Source of the DNA: Candidatus Promineifilum breve
GTDB lineage: Bacteria > Chloroflexota > Anaerolineae > Promineifilales > Promineifilaceae
Reading direction: 5' to 3'
Length of the DNA: 64,000 nucleotides
Assembly: GCF_900066015.1 (NCBI RefSeq)
Contig: NZ_LN890656.1
Span: forward strand, 372,001-436,000
The position numbers and the translations under genes are program-made. A model generated the notes under the pieces. It did no database searches. It had not been told where the DNA came from and saw only the letters and a list, made by a program, of their open reading frames with translations. Shown piece by piece: positions 25,707-32,946 of the stretch (its first letter is position 1; each line of letters starts with the position of its first letter).

Positions 25707-26237
25707 TCAGGCGCTCAGTTCGGCCTTGATCTGGTCCAGCACCGACTGCTCGGCCTCGGAGACACGCACGCCGCCGAAGCCCAGGAAGCCGCCTTCCTTG
25801 CTGGCCGCGGCCGTGGCTTCGGCCACGGCGATCATCATCGCCTTGAAGGCGCTGACGTCGGCCTCATCGGCACCCTTGGCCCGCAGCGTGGTCAGCGATT
25901 CGCCGACCTTGTCGCGCACGTACTGCTTCATCTCTTCCGGGTTCTGCGGCCGGTCGGTCTTCATTTCGGCCTGCTGCGTCTCGGCCCATTGCTTGAGTTC
26001 GGCTTCCTCTTCCTGGCTGGGCTTGGTAGCCATGTAGGATTGGAAGGCGGCCATCAGCGGGCTGGCGGCGGCGTGGGCGTCCACGTACTTTTTCATGGAT
26101 TTCATGATGGCCTGGAACTCGTTGAGCAGGCCAATGGGGCCGGAGGGATCGGCGGTGACGACCAGCGCCCCGACCGAAGCGGGCACGGCGATGATCTGTG
26201 CCCACTCTTCCACGGTGAACGTATTGCGATCGATCAT
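25707..26237 (-). CDS. Conserved-looking hypothetical protein
   Basis: The 176-residue protein is not recognised. It begins MIDRNTFTVEEWAQIIAVPA and contains a hydrophobic SVGALVVTADPSGPIGLLNE stretch. The middle is highly charged and helical (SQEEEAELKQWAETQQAEMK), and the end has a glycine-rich GGFLGFGGVRVSEAEQ segment. An AAGGAG ribosome site lies upstream of the ATG at 26237. No signal peptide is present. Codon and amino-acid use are like a real gene rather than a shadow frame. It is flanked by repeats on both sides and is probably transcribed alone. Confidence 0.6.
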   Translation of the reverse strand: MIDRNTFTVEEWAQIIAVPASVGALVVTADPSGPIGLLNEFQAIMKSMKKYVDAHAAASPLMAAFQSYMATKPSQEEEAELKQWAETQQAEMKTDRPQNPEEMKQYVRDKVGESLTTLRAKGADEADVSAFKAMMIAVAEATAAASKEGGFLGFGGVRVSEAEQSVLDQIKAELSA

Positions 26238-26353
26238 GGGACTGACTCCTTGCTAGGTTAAGTTGGGTGTTGGTGAGGCCGCGGCGACGATTGGTGACGA
26301 TGCGGTTAGAGGTGTTTTTACTCTAATCAGTCGGAAACGGCAAGATGACTTGA

Positions 26354-26407
26354 CCCAGACCCGACAGGTTGGCGAACCGAGTTCGCGGCAAACCTGTCAG
26401 GTCTGGG
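26354..26407. repeat. CCCAGACC(C)GACAGGTT inverted repeat
   Basis: The arms CCCAGACC-GACAGGTT and AACCTGTC-GGTCTGGG, each with one extra base, enclose a GCGAAccgagTTCGC hairpin. It ends 10 bases before the extended -10 of the ComB-like gene. Same family as the perfect stem at 36852-36897. Confidence 0.8.
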
Positions 26408-26416
26408 ATTGGCTTG

Positions 26417-26425
26417 TGCTACAAT
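26417..26425 (+). promoter_or_regulatory. Extended -10 promoter TGcTACAAT for the six-gene operon
   Basis: TG at 26417-26418, one base, TACAAT at 26420-26425, with the first ATG at 26453, giving a leader of about 20 bases. No -35 is evident. Confidence 0.5.
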
Positions 26426-26452
26426 CGTCTTCGTCCAACCGTGAATCAACTT

Positions 26453-27181
26453 ATGTATACCGATCAGACTTTCGATGATGTCCGCTGCGAATGGGGCGAG
26501 CGGGGTGTGGCGGCGCTGGCTCCGGCGAGTGACGTCATCATCATCGTGGACGTGTTGTCCTTCTCGACCTGCGTGGCCGTGGCGACGGGGCGGGGGGCCG
26601 TGGTCTACCCATTCGCCGGGGAGGGGGCGGCCGCCTTCACCCAGGCCCACGACGCCCTCCTGGCCGCGCCGGGCCGCCCGCGTGAGGGCTATTCCCTCTC
26701 GCCCCACTCGCTGCTGACGCTGCCGGACGGGGCGCGGCTGGTCTTGCCCTCGCCCAACGGCGCCACGGTGACGCTGGCCGCGCGCCGGGCCGCGCCGAAT
26801 GCGGTGATTCTGGCCGGCTGTCTGCGCAACGCGGCGGCCGTGGCCGGGGCGGCGGCGGGGCTGGGCCGGCGGGTGGCCGTGATCGCCGCCGGCGAGCGCT
26901 GGCCGGGTGACGGCTCGTTGCGCCCGGCGGTCGAAGATGTGGCCGGCGCGGGGGCGATCATCGCCCAACTGCCGGGAACGCGGTCGGTGGAGGCCCAGGC
27001 GGCCGTGGCCGTCTTCGAGGCGGCGCGGGGCGACCTGCCGGGATTCTTGCGGCGGGCGGGGTCGGGACGGGAGTTGATCGAACGCGGCTTTGCCGAGGAC
27101 TTAGCCCTGGCCGCCGAACTGAATGCCGACGCGTGCGCGCCGCGCCTGATGGCGGATGGCGCTTACGCCTGGAGGAGATAA
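26453..27181 (+). CDS. ComB-like 2-phosphosulfolactate phosphatase family protein
   Basis: The 242-residue protein has the ComB family pattern: IIIVDVLSFSTCVAVATGRG near residue 28, LVLPSPNGATVTLAA (the conserved SPNGA block), ILAGCLRNAAAVAG and a late VIAAGERWPGDGSLRPAVED (the GE.w..g..RpavED motif). Archaeal ComB removes phosphate from 2-phosphosulfolactate in coenzyme M synthesis; many bacterial homologues have unknown substrates, and nothing nearby suggests coenzyme M. The ATG at 26453 is preferred since upstream codons come from a repeat. It is first of six closely spaced genes. Confidence 0.78.
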   Translation: MYTDQTFDDVRCEWGERGVAALAPASDVIIIVDVLSFSTCVAVATGRGAVVYPFAGEGAAAFTQAHDALLAAPGRPREGYSLSPHSLLTLPDGARLVLPSPNGATVTLAARRAAPNAVILAGCLRNAAAVAGAAAGLGRRVAVIAAGERWPGDGSLRPAVEDVAGAGAIIAQLPGTRSVEAQAAVAVFEAARGDLPGFLRRAGSGRELIERGFAEDLALAAELNADACAPRLMADGAYAWRR

Positions 27182-27185
27182 ACGT

Positions 27186-27677
27186 ATGAGTGACCCATTG
27201 CGACAGGCCAAAATCGAATCCTACGGCCAAGCCCATGGGCGACTGGAGAATGCCCTGCGCGCCTTCCCGCCGGGGATGTGGACTTACCGGCCGGACGCCA
27301 GCGACTGGACGATCCATGAGATCATCATCCACATCGCCGACAGCGAGGTGAACAGCTACGTGCGCTGCCGCCGCCTCATCGCCGAACCGGGCAGCGAGGT
27401 GCTGGGCTACGACGAGGCGGGCTGGGCGCGGCGGCTGGATTATCATCGGCAGGACACGGCCATGGCCCTGGAACTGTTTCGCCTATTGCGCCGCGGTTCC
27501 TATGAATTGATCCGCGACCTGCCGGACGGGGTGTGGGCGCACACGGTCGTCCATTCCGACAGCGGCCGGATGACCTTCGACGATTGGCTCGACACCTACG
27601 AGCGCCACGTGCCGGAGCACATCGCCCAGATGCGGGCTATCTATGAGACGTGGCGGCTGGAGCAGGAAGGCTCGTGA
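27186..27677 (+). CDS. DinB/YfiT-like four-helix protein
   Basis: The 163-residue protein shows the DinB superfamily signature: RPDASDWTIHEIIIHIADSE with the metal-binding histidine, and a late YERHVPEHIAQMRAIYE helix holding two more histidines. Members are often metal-dependent thiol S-transferases or of unknown function. A strong GGAGGAGAT site precedes the ATG at 27186, which lies 4 bases after the ComB-like stop. The gene ends by overlapping the next start as GTGA. The substrate is unknown. Confidence 0.82.
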   Translation: MSDPLRQAKIESYGQAHGRLENALRAFPPGMWTYRPDASDWTIHEIIIHIADSEVNSYVRCRRLIAEPGSEVLGYDEAGWARRLDYHRQDTAMALELFRLLRRGSYELIRDLPDGVWAHTVVHSDSGRMTFDDWLDTYERHVPEHIAQMRAIYETWRLEQEGS

Positions 27678-28564
27678 CCACGGAAGCCAGGCTACGCATC
27701 GTCCGCTGCCACCCGTCGCGCCTCGACGCGCTGGTGGCCTTCGTCGCTGCCCACAACGGCGCGCCGGAGCACCACATCGGCTACTTTGGCCTGTCGGCCG
27801 ACGACGTGCGCCAGTCGATCCTGATGCTCAACCTGCGCTATGATCGCGGCTTTCGGCTGGCGTTGCGCGGCAATCACCTGGTGGGGGTACTGGGCGTCGA
27901 TTTCGACCGCGAGATCGGCCGCGCCTGGCTCTATGGGCCGCTGGTCATCGATGCCGACTGGGCGGCCGTGGCCGATGCGCTCTATGACGCCGCGCGGCAG
28001 GGCATTCCGGCCGGCATCGTCGAACAGCAACTGTTTATCGACGCGGCCAATCAGAATGGCGGCCAATTCGCCGCGCGCCACGGCTTTCACGAGCACGGGG
28101 CGTGGGCCATCTATGGCATCACACCGCAGCGGATGGATGCCCTGCCGGCGGCGGCGGCCGAGCCGTGGGACGCGGCCTATGCCGATCAACTGGCCGCGCT
28201 CCACGACGAACTTTTCCCCGGCTCCAACTACACCCTGAGCTATATGTTGTCGGAATTGGCGAAGGGCGGCATTCTTTGGCTGCTGACTGACAACGGCCGG
28301 CTGGCGGGCTACTTCTTCGGCCGGGCCGAGCCGGAATCGGGCGAGGCCTACGTCGATCTGCTCGGTGTGGCCGCGGATTATCGGCGGCAAGGGCTGGGAC
28401 GGCAATTGGTGTTGGCCGGGTTGAGCGCCTTGCGGCCGATGCCCGGCTTGCGGCAGGTGAGCCTGTCGGTGGCCGCCGGCAACGAGGCGGCGATGAACTT
28501 GTATGACGCGCTGGGCTTTATCAAGGAGCGCGACATGGTGGCCTGGCAGAAGCGGGATGAATAG
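27674..28564 (+). CDS. GNAT acetyltransferase with two GNAT-like halves
   Basis: The 296-residue protein starts at GTG 27674, overlapping the previous stop, with AGGAAGG just upstream. The C-terminal half is a clear GNAT domain: YVDLLGVAADYRRQGLGRQL is the acetyl-CoA loop (V.....RrqGlGrql), followed by VSLSVAAGNEAAMNLYDALG. The N-terminal half resembles a degenerate GNAT fold (LVGVLGVDFDREIGRAWLYG) without an intact pyrophosphate loop, as in mycothiol-synthase-like double-GNAT proteins. The acceptor is unknown. Confidence 0.78.
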   Translation: MTTEARLRIVRCHPSRLDALVAFVAAHNGAPEHHIGYFGLSADDVRQSILMLNLRYDRGFRLALRGNHLVGVLGVDFDREIGRAWLYGPLVIDADWAAVADALYDAARQGIPAGIVEQQLFIDAANQNGGQFAARHGFHEHGAWAIYGITPQRMDALPAAAAEPWDAAYADQLAALHDELFPGSNYTLSYMLSELAKGGILWLLTDNGRLAGYFFGRAEPESGEAYVDLLGVAADYRRQGLGRQLVLAGLSALRPMPGLRQVSLSVAAGNEAAMNLYDALGFIKERDMVAWQKRDE

Positions 28565-28571
28565 GAGACCA

Positions 28572-29006
28572 ATGGACGAGAAGATCCCCCCGACAATGGA
28601 ATTGCTGGACGCGGCCGACCCGGCCGACGTGGAGTTCGTACACAACGGCTTGCGCGGTTACAATGCCCAATACGCCCCATCGGAATTTGCCCATCTCTAC
28701 GTTTTTCTGCGCGACGAGGCTGGGACGCTGGTGGGCGGTCTGCTGGGCGGCACCTTTTGGGGCTGGCTGGCGGTCGATATCCTGTGGCTCGATGAACGGT
28801 ATCGCGGGCAGGGGTACGGCGAGCGTATGCTGGCGGCGGCCGAGGCCGAGGGGCGGCGGCGCGGCTGCGCCCACGTCCAACTGGACACGCTCAGCTTCCA
28901 GGCGCGGCCGTTTTATGAGAAACTTGGCTATCGTGTCTACGGTGAATTAGAAGATTATCCGGCGGGAACGGGCCATAAACGGTATTATTTGACCAAGCAG
29001 TTGTGA
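28572..29006 (+). CDS. GNAT family N-acetyltransferase
   Basis: The 144-residue protein has one GNAT domain: LAVDILWLDERYRGQGYGER is strand 4 plus the acetyl-CoA-binding RGQGYG loop, then AHVQLDTLSFQARPFYEKLG, close to the group that modifies small molecules. The ATG at 28572 follows an AGGAGA site and lies 7 bases after the preceding GNAT gene. The stop overlaps the next ATG (TGATG). Substrate unknown. Confidence 0.82.
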   Translation: MDEKIPPTMELLDAADPADVEFVHNGLRGYNAQYAPSEFAHLYVFLRDEAGTLVGGLLGGTFWGWLAVDILWLDERYRGQGYGERMLAAAEAEGRRRGCAHVQLDTLSFQARPFYEKLGYRVYGELEDYPAGTGHKRYYLTKQL

Positions 29007-30259
29007 TGAGTTTTGCCATGACCCGCCAAAAAATCCTGATCCTCACCGCCGACGCCGGCTTCGGCCACCGGAGCGCGGCCAACGCCATCTGCCGCGCCTT
29101 GGAGTTGCGCTATGGCGAGGCCGCCCATACGATCATCGTCAACCCGCTTGATGAGCCGGGCGCGCCGCCCTTCATGCGCGGGGCCGAGAACGACTACGAC
29201 AAGCTGGCCCGTGAATGGCCGCAGTTCTATAAACTGGGCTACAAGATGTCGGACATGTCGCTGACGACCAATGTCACCGAGATGGCCTACGTGATGATGA
29301 TGTACGACGTCATCGCCCGGCTGATGAAGCAGCACGCGCCCGACATCGTCGTCATCACCTTTCCCACCTACCAATACCCCGTGGCCGCCCACCGACGGCT
29401 GACCAACAGCGCCATCCCCATCGCCACCATCGTCACCGATCTGGTGTCGCTGCAAAAGATGTGGTTCAGCCAATCGGTCGATCTGTGCCTGGTGCCGACG
29501 GCGATCGCCGCCCGGCTGGCCGTGGAGCGCGGCCTCGACGCCGACCTGGTGCACGTGACCGGGCTGCCGGTGAATCCGGCGCTGGCCGACGTGCCGGCCA
29601 GCAAAGCCGCCGCCCGCCGCGCCCTGGGCTGGCCGGAAGACAAGTTCACCGTTCTGGCCGTGGGCAGCAAGCGCGTCGAGCGGCTGGACGCTTTCGTGCA
29701 GGTGCTCAATCACACCGGCTTCGATCTGCATCTGGTGGCCGTGGCCGGCGGCAACGAGACCCTCTACCAGTCGCTGCAAGCCACCGAGTGGCACGTGCCG
29801 ACCACGGTCTACGACTTCGTGCGCAACATGCCCGACCTGATGCACGCCGCCGACTGCCTGATCAGCAAGGCCGGCGGGCTGATCGTCACCGAGTCGCTGG
29901 CCTGCGGCCTGCCGCTCATCCTGACCCAGTTCATCCCCGGCCAGGAGACGGGCAACGTCCGCTTCGTCGTGGAGCAGGGCGCGGGCGAGCTGGCGCTGGA
30001 GCCGCTGGCGCTGCTGGAGACCCTGGCCCATTGGTTGGCCGACGATCGCCAGCTGTTCCATGAGCGCGCCGCCAACGCCCGGCGGCTGGGCAAGCCGGAA
30101 GCCGCCTTCGCCGCCGCCGATCTCATCTGGCAGACAGCGCAGGCCGGCGCCACCCAACGCGGCCGGCGCTTCCCCATCTCGCGCGACAAGATGAAAGCGT
30201 TATTGCGCCAGTTCGGCGGCGACCGCTGGTCATCGCCGGATCGAGGGCTTACGGCGTGA
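29006..30259 (+). CDS. Glycolipid glycosyltransferase, MGDG synthase/UgtP-like (GT28)
   Basis: The 417-residue protein begins with ILILTADAGFGHRSAANAI, the lipid-binding GxGH loop of MGDG synthases and diacylglycerol glucosyltransferases. The N-terminal part ends with a TDLVSLQKMWF segment. The C-terminal GT-B domain has VTGLPVNPAL, a VLAVGSKRVERL turn, and KAGGLIVTESLACGLPLIL, the sugar-nucleotide-binding block. It probably transfers a hexose from a UDP-sugar to diacylglycerol at the inner membrane face. Its ATG overlaps the previous stop and its stop overlaps the start of the GH1 gene, so synthesis and possible breakdown of glycosides are coupled. Confidence 0.84.
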   Translation: MSFAMTRQKILILTADAGFGHRSAANAICRALELRYGEAAHTIIVNPLDEPGAPPFMRGAENDYDKLAREWPQFYKLGYKMSDMSLTTNVTEMAYVMMMYDVIARLMKQHAPDIVVITFPTYQYPVAAHRRLTNSAIPIATIVTDLVSLQKMWFSQSVDLCLVPTAIAARLAVERGLDADLVHVTGLPVNPALADVPASKAAARRALGWPEDKFTVLAVGSKRVERLDAFVQVLNHTGFDLHLVAVAGGNETLYQSLQATEWHVPTTVYDFVRNMPDLMHAADCLISKAGGLIVTESLACGLPLILTQFIPGQETGNVRFVVEQGAGELALEPLALLETLAHWLADDRQLFHERAANARRLGKPEAAFAAADLIWQTAQAGATQRGRRFPISRDKMKALLRQFGGDRWSSPDRGLTA

Positions 30260-31629
30260 TGCCCATCGACCTGCCGCCCGGCTTTCTGCTGGGCGCGGCC
30301 ACCTCGGCCTATCAGATCGAGGGCGGCCGGGATGCCGACGGCAAGGGGCCATCCATCTGGGATCACTTCAGCCACCGCCGCGGCCGCATCCGCCACGGTC
30401 ACAACGGCGACCACGCCTGCGACACCTACCGCGACTTTCAAACCGATATCGACATCATGCGCCAATTGGGGCTGGATGCCTATCGGCTGTCGGTCAGTTG
30501 GCCGCGGGTGATGCCCGAGGGGCGCGGCCGGGTGAATGAGAAGGGGCTGGACTACTACGAACGCCTCATCGACGCCCTGTTGGCGGCCGGGATCGCCCCG
30601 TTCGTCACCCTGTTCCATTGGGATTTGCCGCTGGCGCTGCACCGCGAGCGGGGCGGCTTTGCCCGGCGCGAGGGGGCGGAGCACTTCGCCGATTATGCCG
30701 CCGTCGTCGTCGGGCGGCTGGGCGACCGGGTGAGCCACTGGATCACCCTCAATGAGCCGTGGGTCTATGCCACCTTCGGCCACATGGCCGGCAACCACGC
30801 CCCCGGCCGGCGCAACCCGTGGGCCTATCTGCGGGCGACCCACCACCAATTGCTGGGCCACGGGCTGGCCGCGGCGCGCATCAAGGCCCTGCGGCCGGCG
30901 GCGCAAGTCGGCATCAGCCTGAACCTGACCCCCGCTCACCCGGCCACGCCCCGCGCGGCCGACCGGCAGGCGGCGGCGCTGGCCGACCAGATGGTGAACC
31001 GCCTCTTCCTCGATCCGCTGTTCCACGGCCACTACCCTGAGCCGTATTGGGGTAAATTGCGCCTCTTCCGGCCCACCGTCCGGCCGGACGACATGGCGAT
31101 TATCAGCAACTCGCTCGATTTTCTGGGGGTCAACTATTACACCCGCGCCCGCGTGCGCCACCACCGGCTGGTGCCCCTGGTGCAACTGTGGCCGGAAACG
31201 TTGCCGGCCGTCGCCACCGAGGGGCAGGTGGCCGCCGGGGTCGAATATAGCCGCATGGGTTGGGAGGTCTACCCGGCCGGGCTGTTCGAGTTGCTCTTTC
31301 GCCTCAAGAAAGAGTATGGCAACCCGCCGGTCTACATCACCGAGAACGGCGCGGCCTTTGATGACGTGGTTACCGCCGACGGCCGCGTCCATGACGAACA
31401 GCGTCGATCCTATCTGGCGCAACACCTGGCCGTGACCGGGGCCGCGGCGCGGGTCGGCGTGGACGTGCGCGGCTATTTCGTCTGGTCCTTGCTCGACAAC
31501 TTTGAATGGACGTATGGCTATAACAAGCGCTTCGGCATCGTCCACGTCGATTTCGCCAGCCAGCGGCGGACGATTAAGGATAGCGGGTTGTGGTATGGGG
31601 AGTTGATTCGGGGGAAGAGGAAGAATTAG
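30259..31629 (+). CDS. GH1 family beta-glucosidase
   Basis: The 456-residue protein is a full-length glycoside hydrolase family 1 enzyme. The acid/base is E166 in TLNEP and the nucleophile E362 in YITENGA. FLLGAATSAYQIEGG near the start and WSLLDNFEWTYGYNKRFG near the end are the family signatures. There is no signal peptide, so it acts in the cytoplasm on beta-glucosides or -galactosides. The ATG overlaps the stop of the glycosyltransferase gene (TGATG). This is the last gene of the operon; repeats follow. Confidence 0.93.
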   Translation: MPIDLPPGFLLGAATSAYQIEGGRDADGKGPSIWDHFSHRRGRIRHGHNGDHACDTYRDFQTDIDIMRQLGLDAYRLSVSWPRVMPEGRGRVNEKGLDYYERLIDALLAAGIAPFVTLFHWDLPLALHRERGGFARREGAEHFADYAAVVVGRLGDRVSHWITLNEPWVYATFGHMAGNHAPGRRNPWAYLRATHHQLLGHGLAAARIKALRPAAQVGISLNLTPAHPATPRAADRQAAALADQMVNRLFLDPLFHGHYPEPYWGKLRLFRPTVRPDDMAIISNSLDFLGVNYYTRARVRHHRLVPLVQLWPETLPAVATEGQVAAGVEYSRMGWEVYPAGLFELLFRLKKEYGNPPVYITENGAAFDDVVTADGRVHDEQRRSYLAQHLAVTGAAARVGVDVRGYFVWSLLDNFEWTYGYNKRFGIVHVDFASQRRTIKDSGLWYGELIRGKRKN

Positions 31630-31882
31630 CTACGGATTGACACGGATAGCACGGATGGGTACGGATAAGAGGGTTGGGCATGGAGAGAATGAATTAGCCA
31701 CGGATGGAGAATGATTTAGCCACGGATTGGCACGGATAGCACGGATTATCACAGATAAGAGGGTTGGGGACGGATTGAAGACGGAACATTCGCCGGGTTT
31801 GGGGCGTCCTAACCATAGACGTGATACCTGACAGGTGAAAGGATTCTGAGGTTCGTAGTCAGCAACTTTAGTTGCGTTCTTG
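31629..31882. repeat. CACGGAT tracts followed by a GGTTCGTAGTCAG half palindrome
   Basis: 31629-31765 holds CACGGATAGCACGGAT words and two GATAAGAGGGTTGGG copies. Near 31825 is a CCTGACAGGT word, and 31835-31882 repeats the left half of the 20677-20762 element (TTCGTAGTCAGCAACTTTAG). No gene is seen in 31630-31925. Confidence 0.75.
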
Positions 31883-31925
31883 TGATCGCCCATCTGTCAG
31901 GCGTGAACAATTCGGAGGAAAACCC

Positions 31926-32558
31926 ATGCACAAGATAATGATGTTGGCGGCGCTCTTGATCGCCTTGCTGGCGGCCTGCACGACGGGCGGCCAGACCGAG
32001 CCGGACGTGGACAGCGCCGGCGAGACCGCCGACAGCGACGGCCCGGCCCTGGAACTGGTCACGCCCACTAGTGGCGACGACTACCCCGCGCCCGATAGCG
32101 ATGACGCTTACCCACCCGCGCCCGACCTCGCCAATATGCCCACCGGCTACCCGGAGTTGACCGTCGTGGCCCCGTCGGGCGAGATCGATTTGGCCGAGTT
32201 GACGCCCGCGCCGCCCGCCCTGGGCACGCCACAGGTGATGCCCGCCCCCGGCCGGCCGGGCGCTGTGCCGCCGCAACTGGCGGTGATGATCGAGACCATC
32301 CGCCTGCATCTGAGCAGGCAGTCGGATCATGCGGTTGAGGCGATCAACTTCGTCTCGGCCGAGGCGGTGACCTGGCCCAACGGCGCGCTGGGCTGCCCGG
32401 CCGAAGGGCTGAGCTACATCGAGGTGCAGGTCGAGGGGGCGCGCATCACGCTGGAGGCCGAGGGCGAAACTTACACCTATCACACCGACGGTGGGCGCAA
32501 TTTTGTGCTATGTCGGGAGGGGCGGCCGGTGTCGACGGGGGTGGTGCCGCAGCGGTAG
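31926..32558 (+). CDS. Hypothetical lipoprotein
   Basis: The 210-residue protein has a signal peptide and lipobox LLAAC (Cys near residue 18). A long Asp/Pro-rich disordered segment follows (about 20-115). A C-terminal domain reads VEAINFVSAEAVTWPNGALG, then CPAEGLSYIEVQVEGARITL, then YTYHTDGGRNFVLC; this pattern of WpdgsLGCP...y......G..i.l......y.yH is common in small extracytoplasmic proteins of Chloroflexota and Cyanobacteria, function unknown. A GGAGGAAAA site precedes the ATG at 31926. Confidence 0.7.
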   Translation: MHKIMMLAALLIALLAACTTGGQTEPDVDSAGETADSDGPALELVTPTSGDDYPAPDSDDAYPPAPDLANMPTGYPELTVVAPSGEIDLAELTPAPPALGTPQVMPAPGRPGAVPPQLAVMIETIRLHLSRQSDHAVEAINFVSAEAVTWPNGALGCPAEGLSYIEVQVEGARITLEAEGETYTYHTDGGRNFVLCREGRPVSTGVVPQR

Positions 32559-32561
32559 GGT

Positions 32562-32832
32562 GAAGGGCAGGGGAGCAGGGGGGCAGGGGGGCAGGGGAGA
32601 AGAACCCGGAACCCTCTCCTAACCTCTCCCAGGGGGAGAGGGATCAGAGCGGAACCCTCTCCTAGCCTCTCCCAGGGGGAGAGGGACCAGAGCGGAACCC
32701 TCTCCTAGCCTCTCCCGGGGGGGAGAGGGACCAGAGCGGAACCCTCTCCTAACCTCTCCCAGGGGGAGAGGGACGAGAGGCGCGCCTCCCTTTCTCCCCT
32801 GCACCCCTGCACCCCTGCACCCCTGCACCACC
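32562..32832. repeat. GCAGGGGAGCAGGGG arms around four 43-base tandem repeats
   Basis: Units of 43 bases at 32609-32780 each contain ACCCTCTCCTAACCTCTCCC and its near-inverse GGGGGAGAGGG; four copies differ by a few bases. They are flanked by GCAGGGGAGCAGGGGGG on the left and CCCCTGCACCCCTGCACC on the right, which are mutually inverted. No gene is seen in 32559-32946. Confidence 0.88.
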
Positions 32833-32859
32833 TACCACCCAATTGCCACCATATTTCCG

Positions 32860-32888
32860 TTGCACATTCAGGCGTGAGGCGGCATACT
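32860..32888 (+). promoter_or_regulatory. Promoter TTGCAC-17-CATACT
   Basis: TTGCAC at 32860-32865, a 17-base spacer, CATACT at 32883-32888. The predicted leader to the ATG at 32947 is about 52 bases. Confidence 0.5.
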
Positions 32889-32946
32889 TACGGGGGCGAA
32901 TCTGCCACGTCCAGGCTGAGGGAAATCAAACAACGGAGAACAAGTG

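Noticed and set aside
29809-31545. 578-codon reverse frame opposite the glycosyltransferase and GH1 genes
   Set aside because: It crosses two well-defined genes and has no motif; it is a composition artefact.
32609-32780. CRISPR array
   Set aside because: The units are uniform 43-mers without unique spacers, and no cas genes are present.
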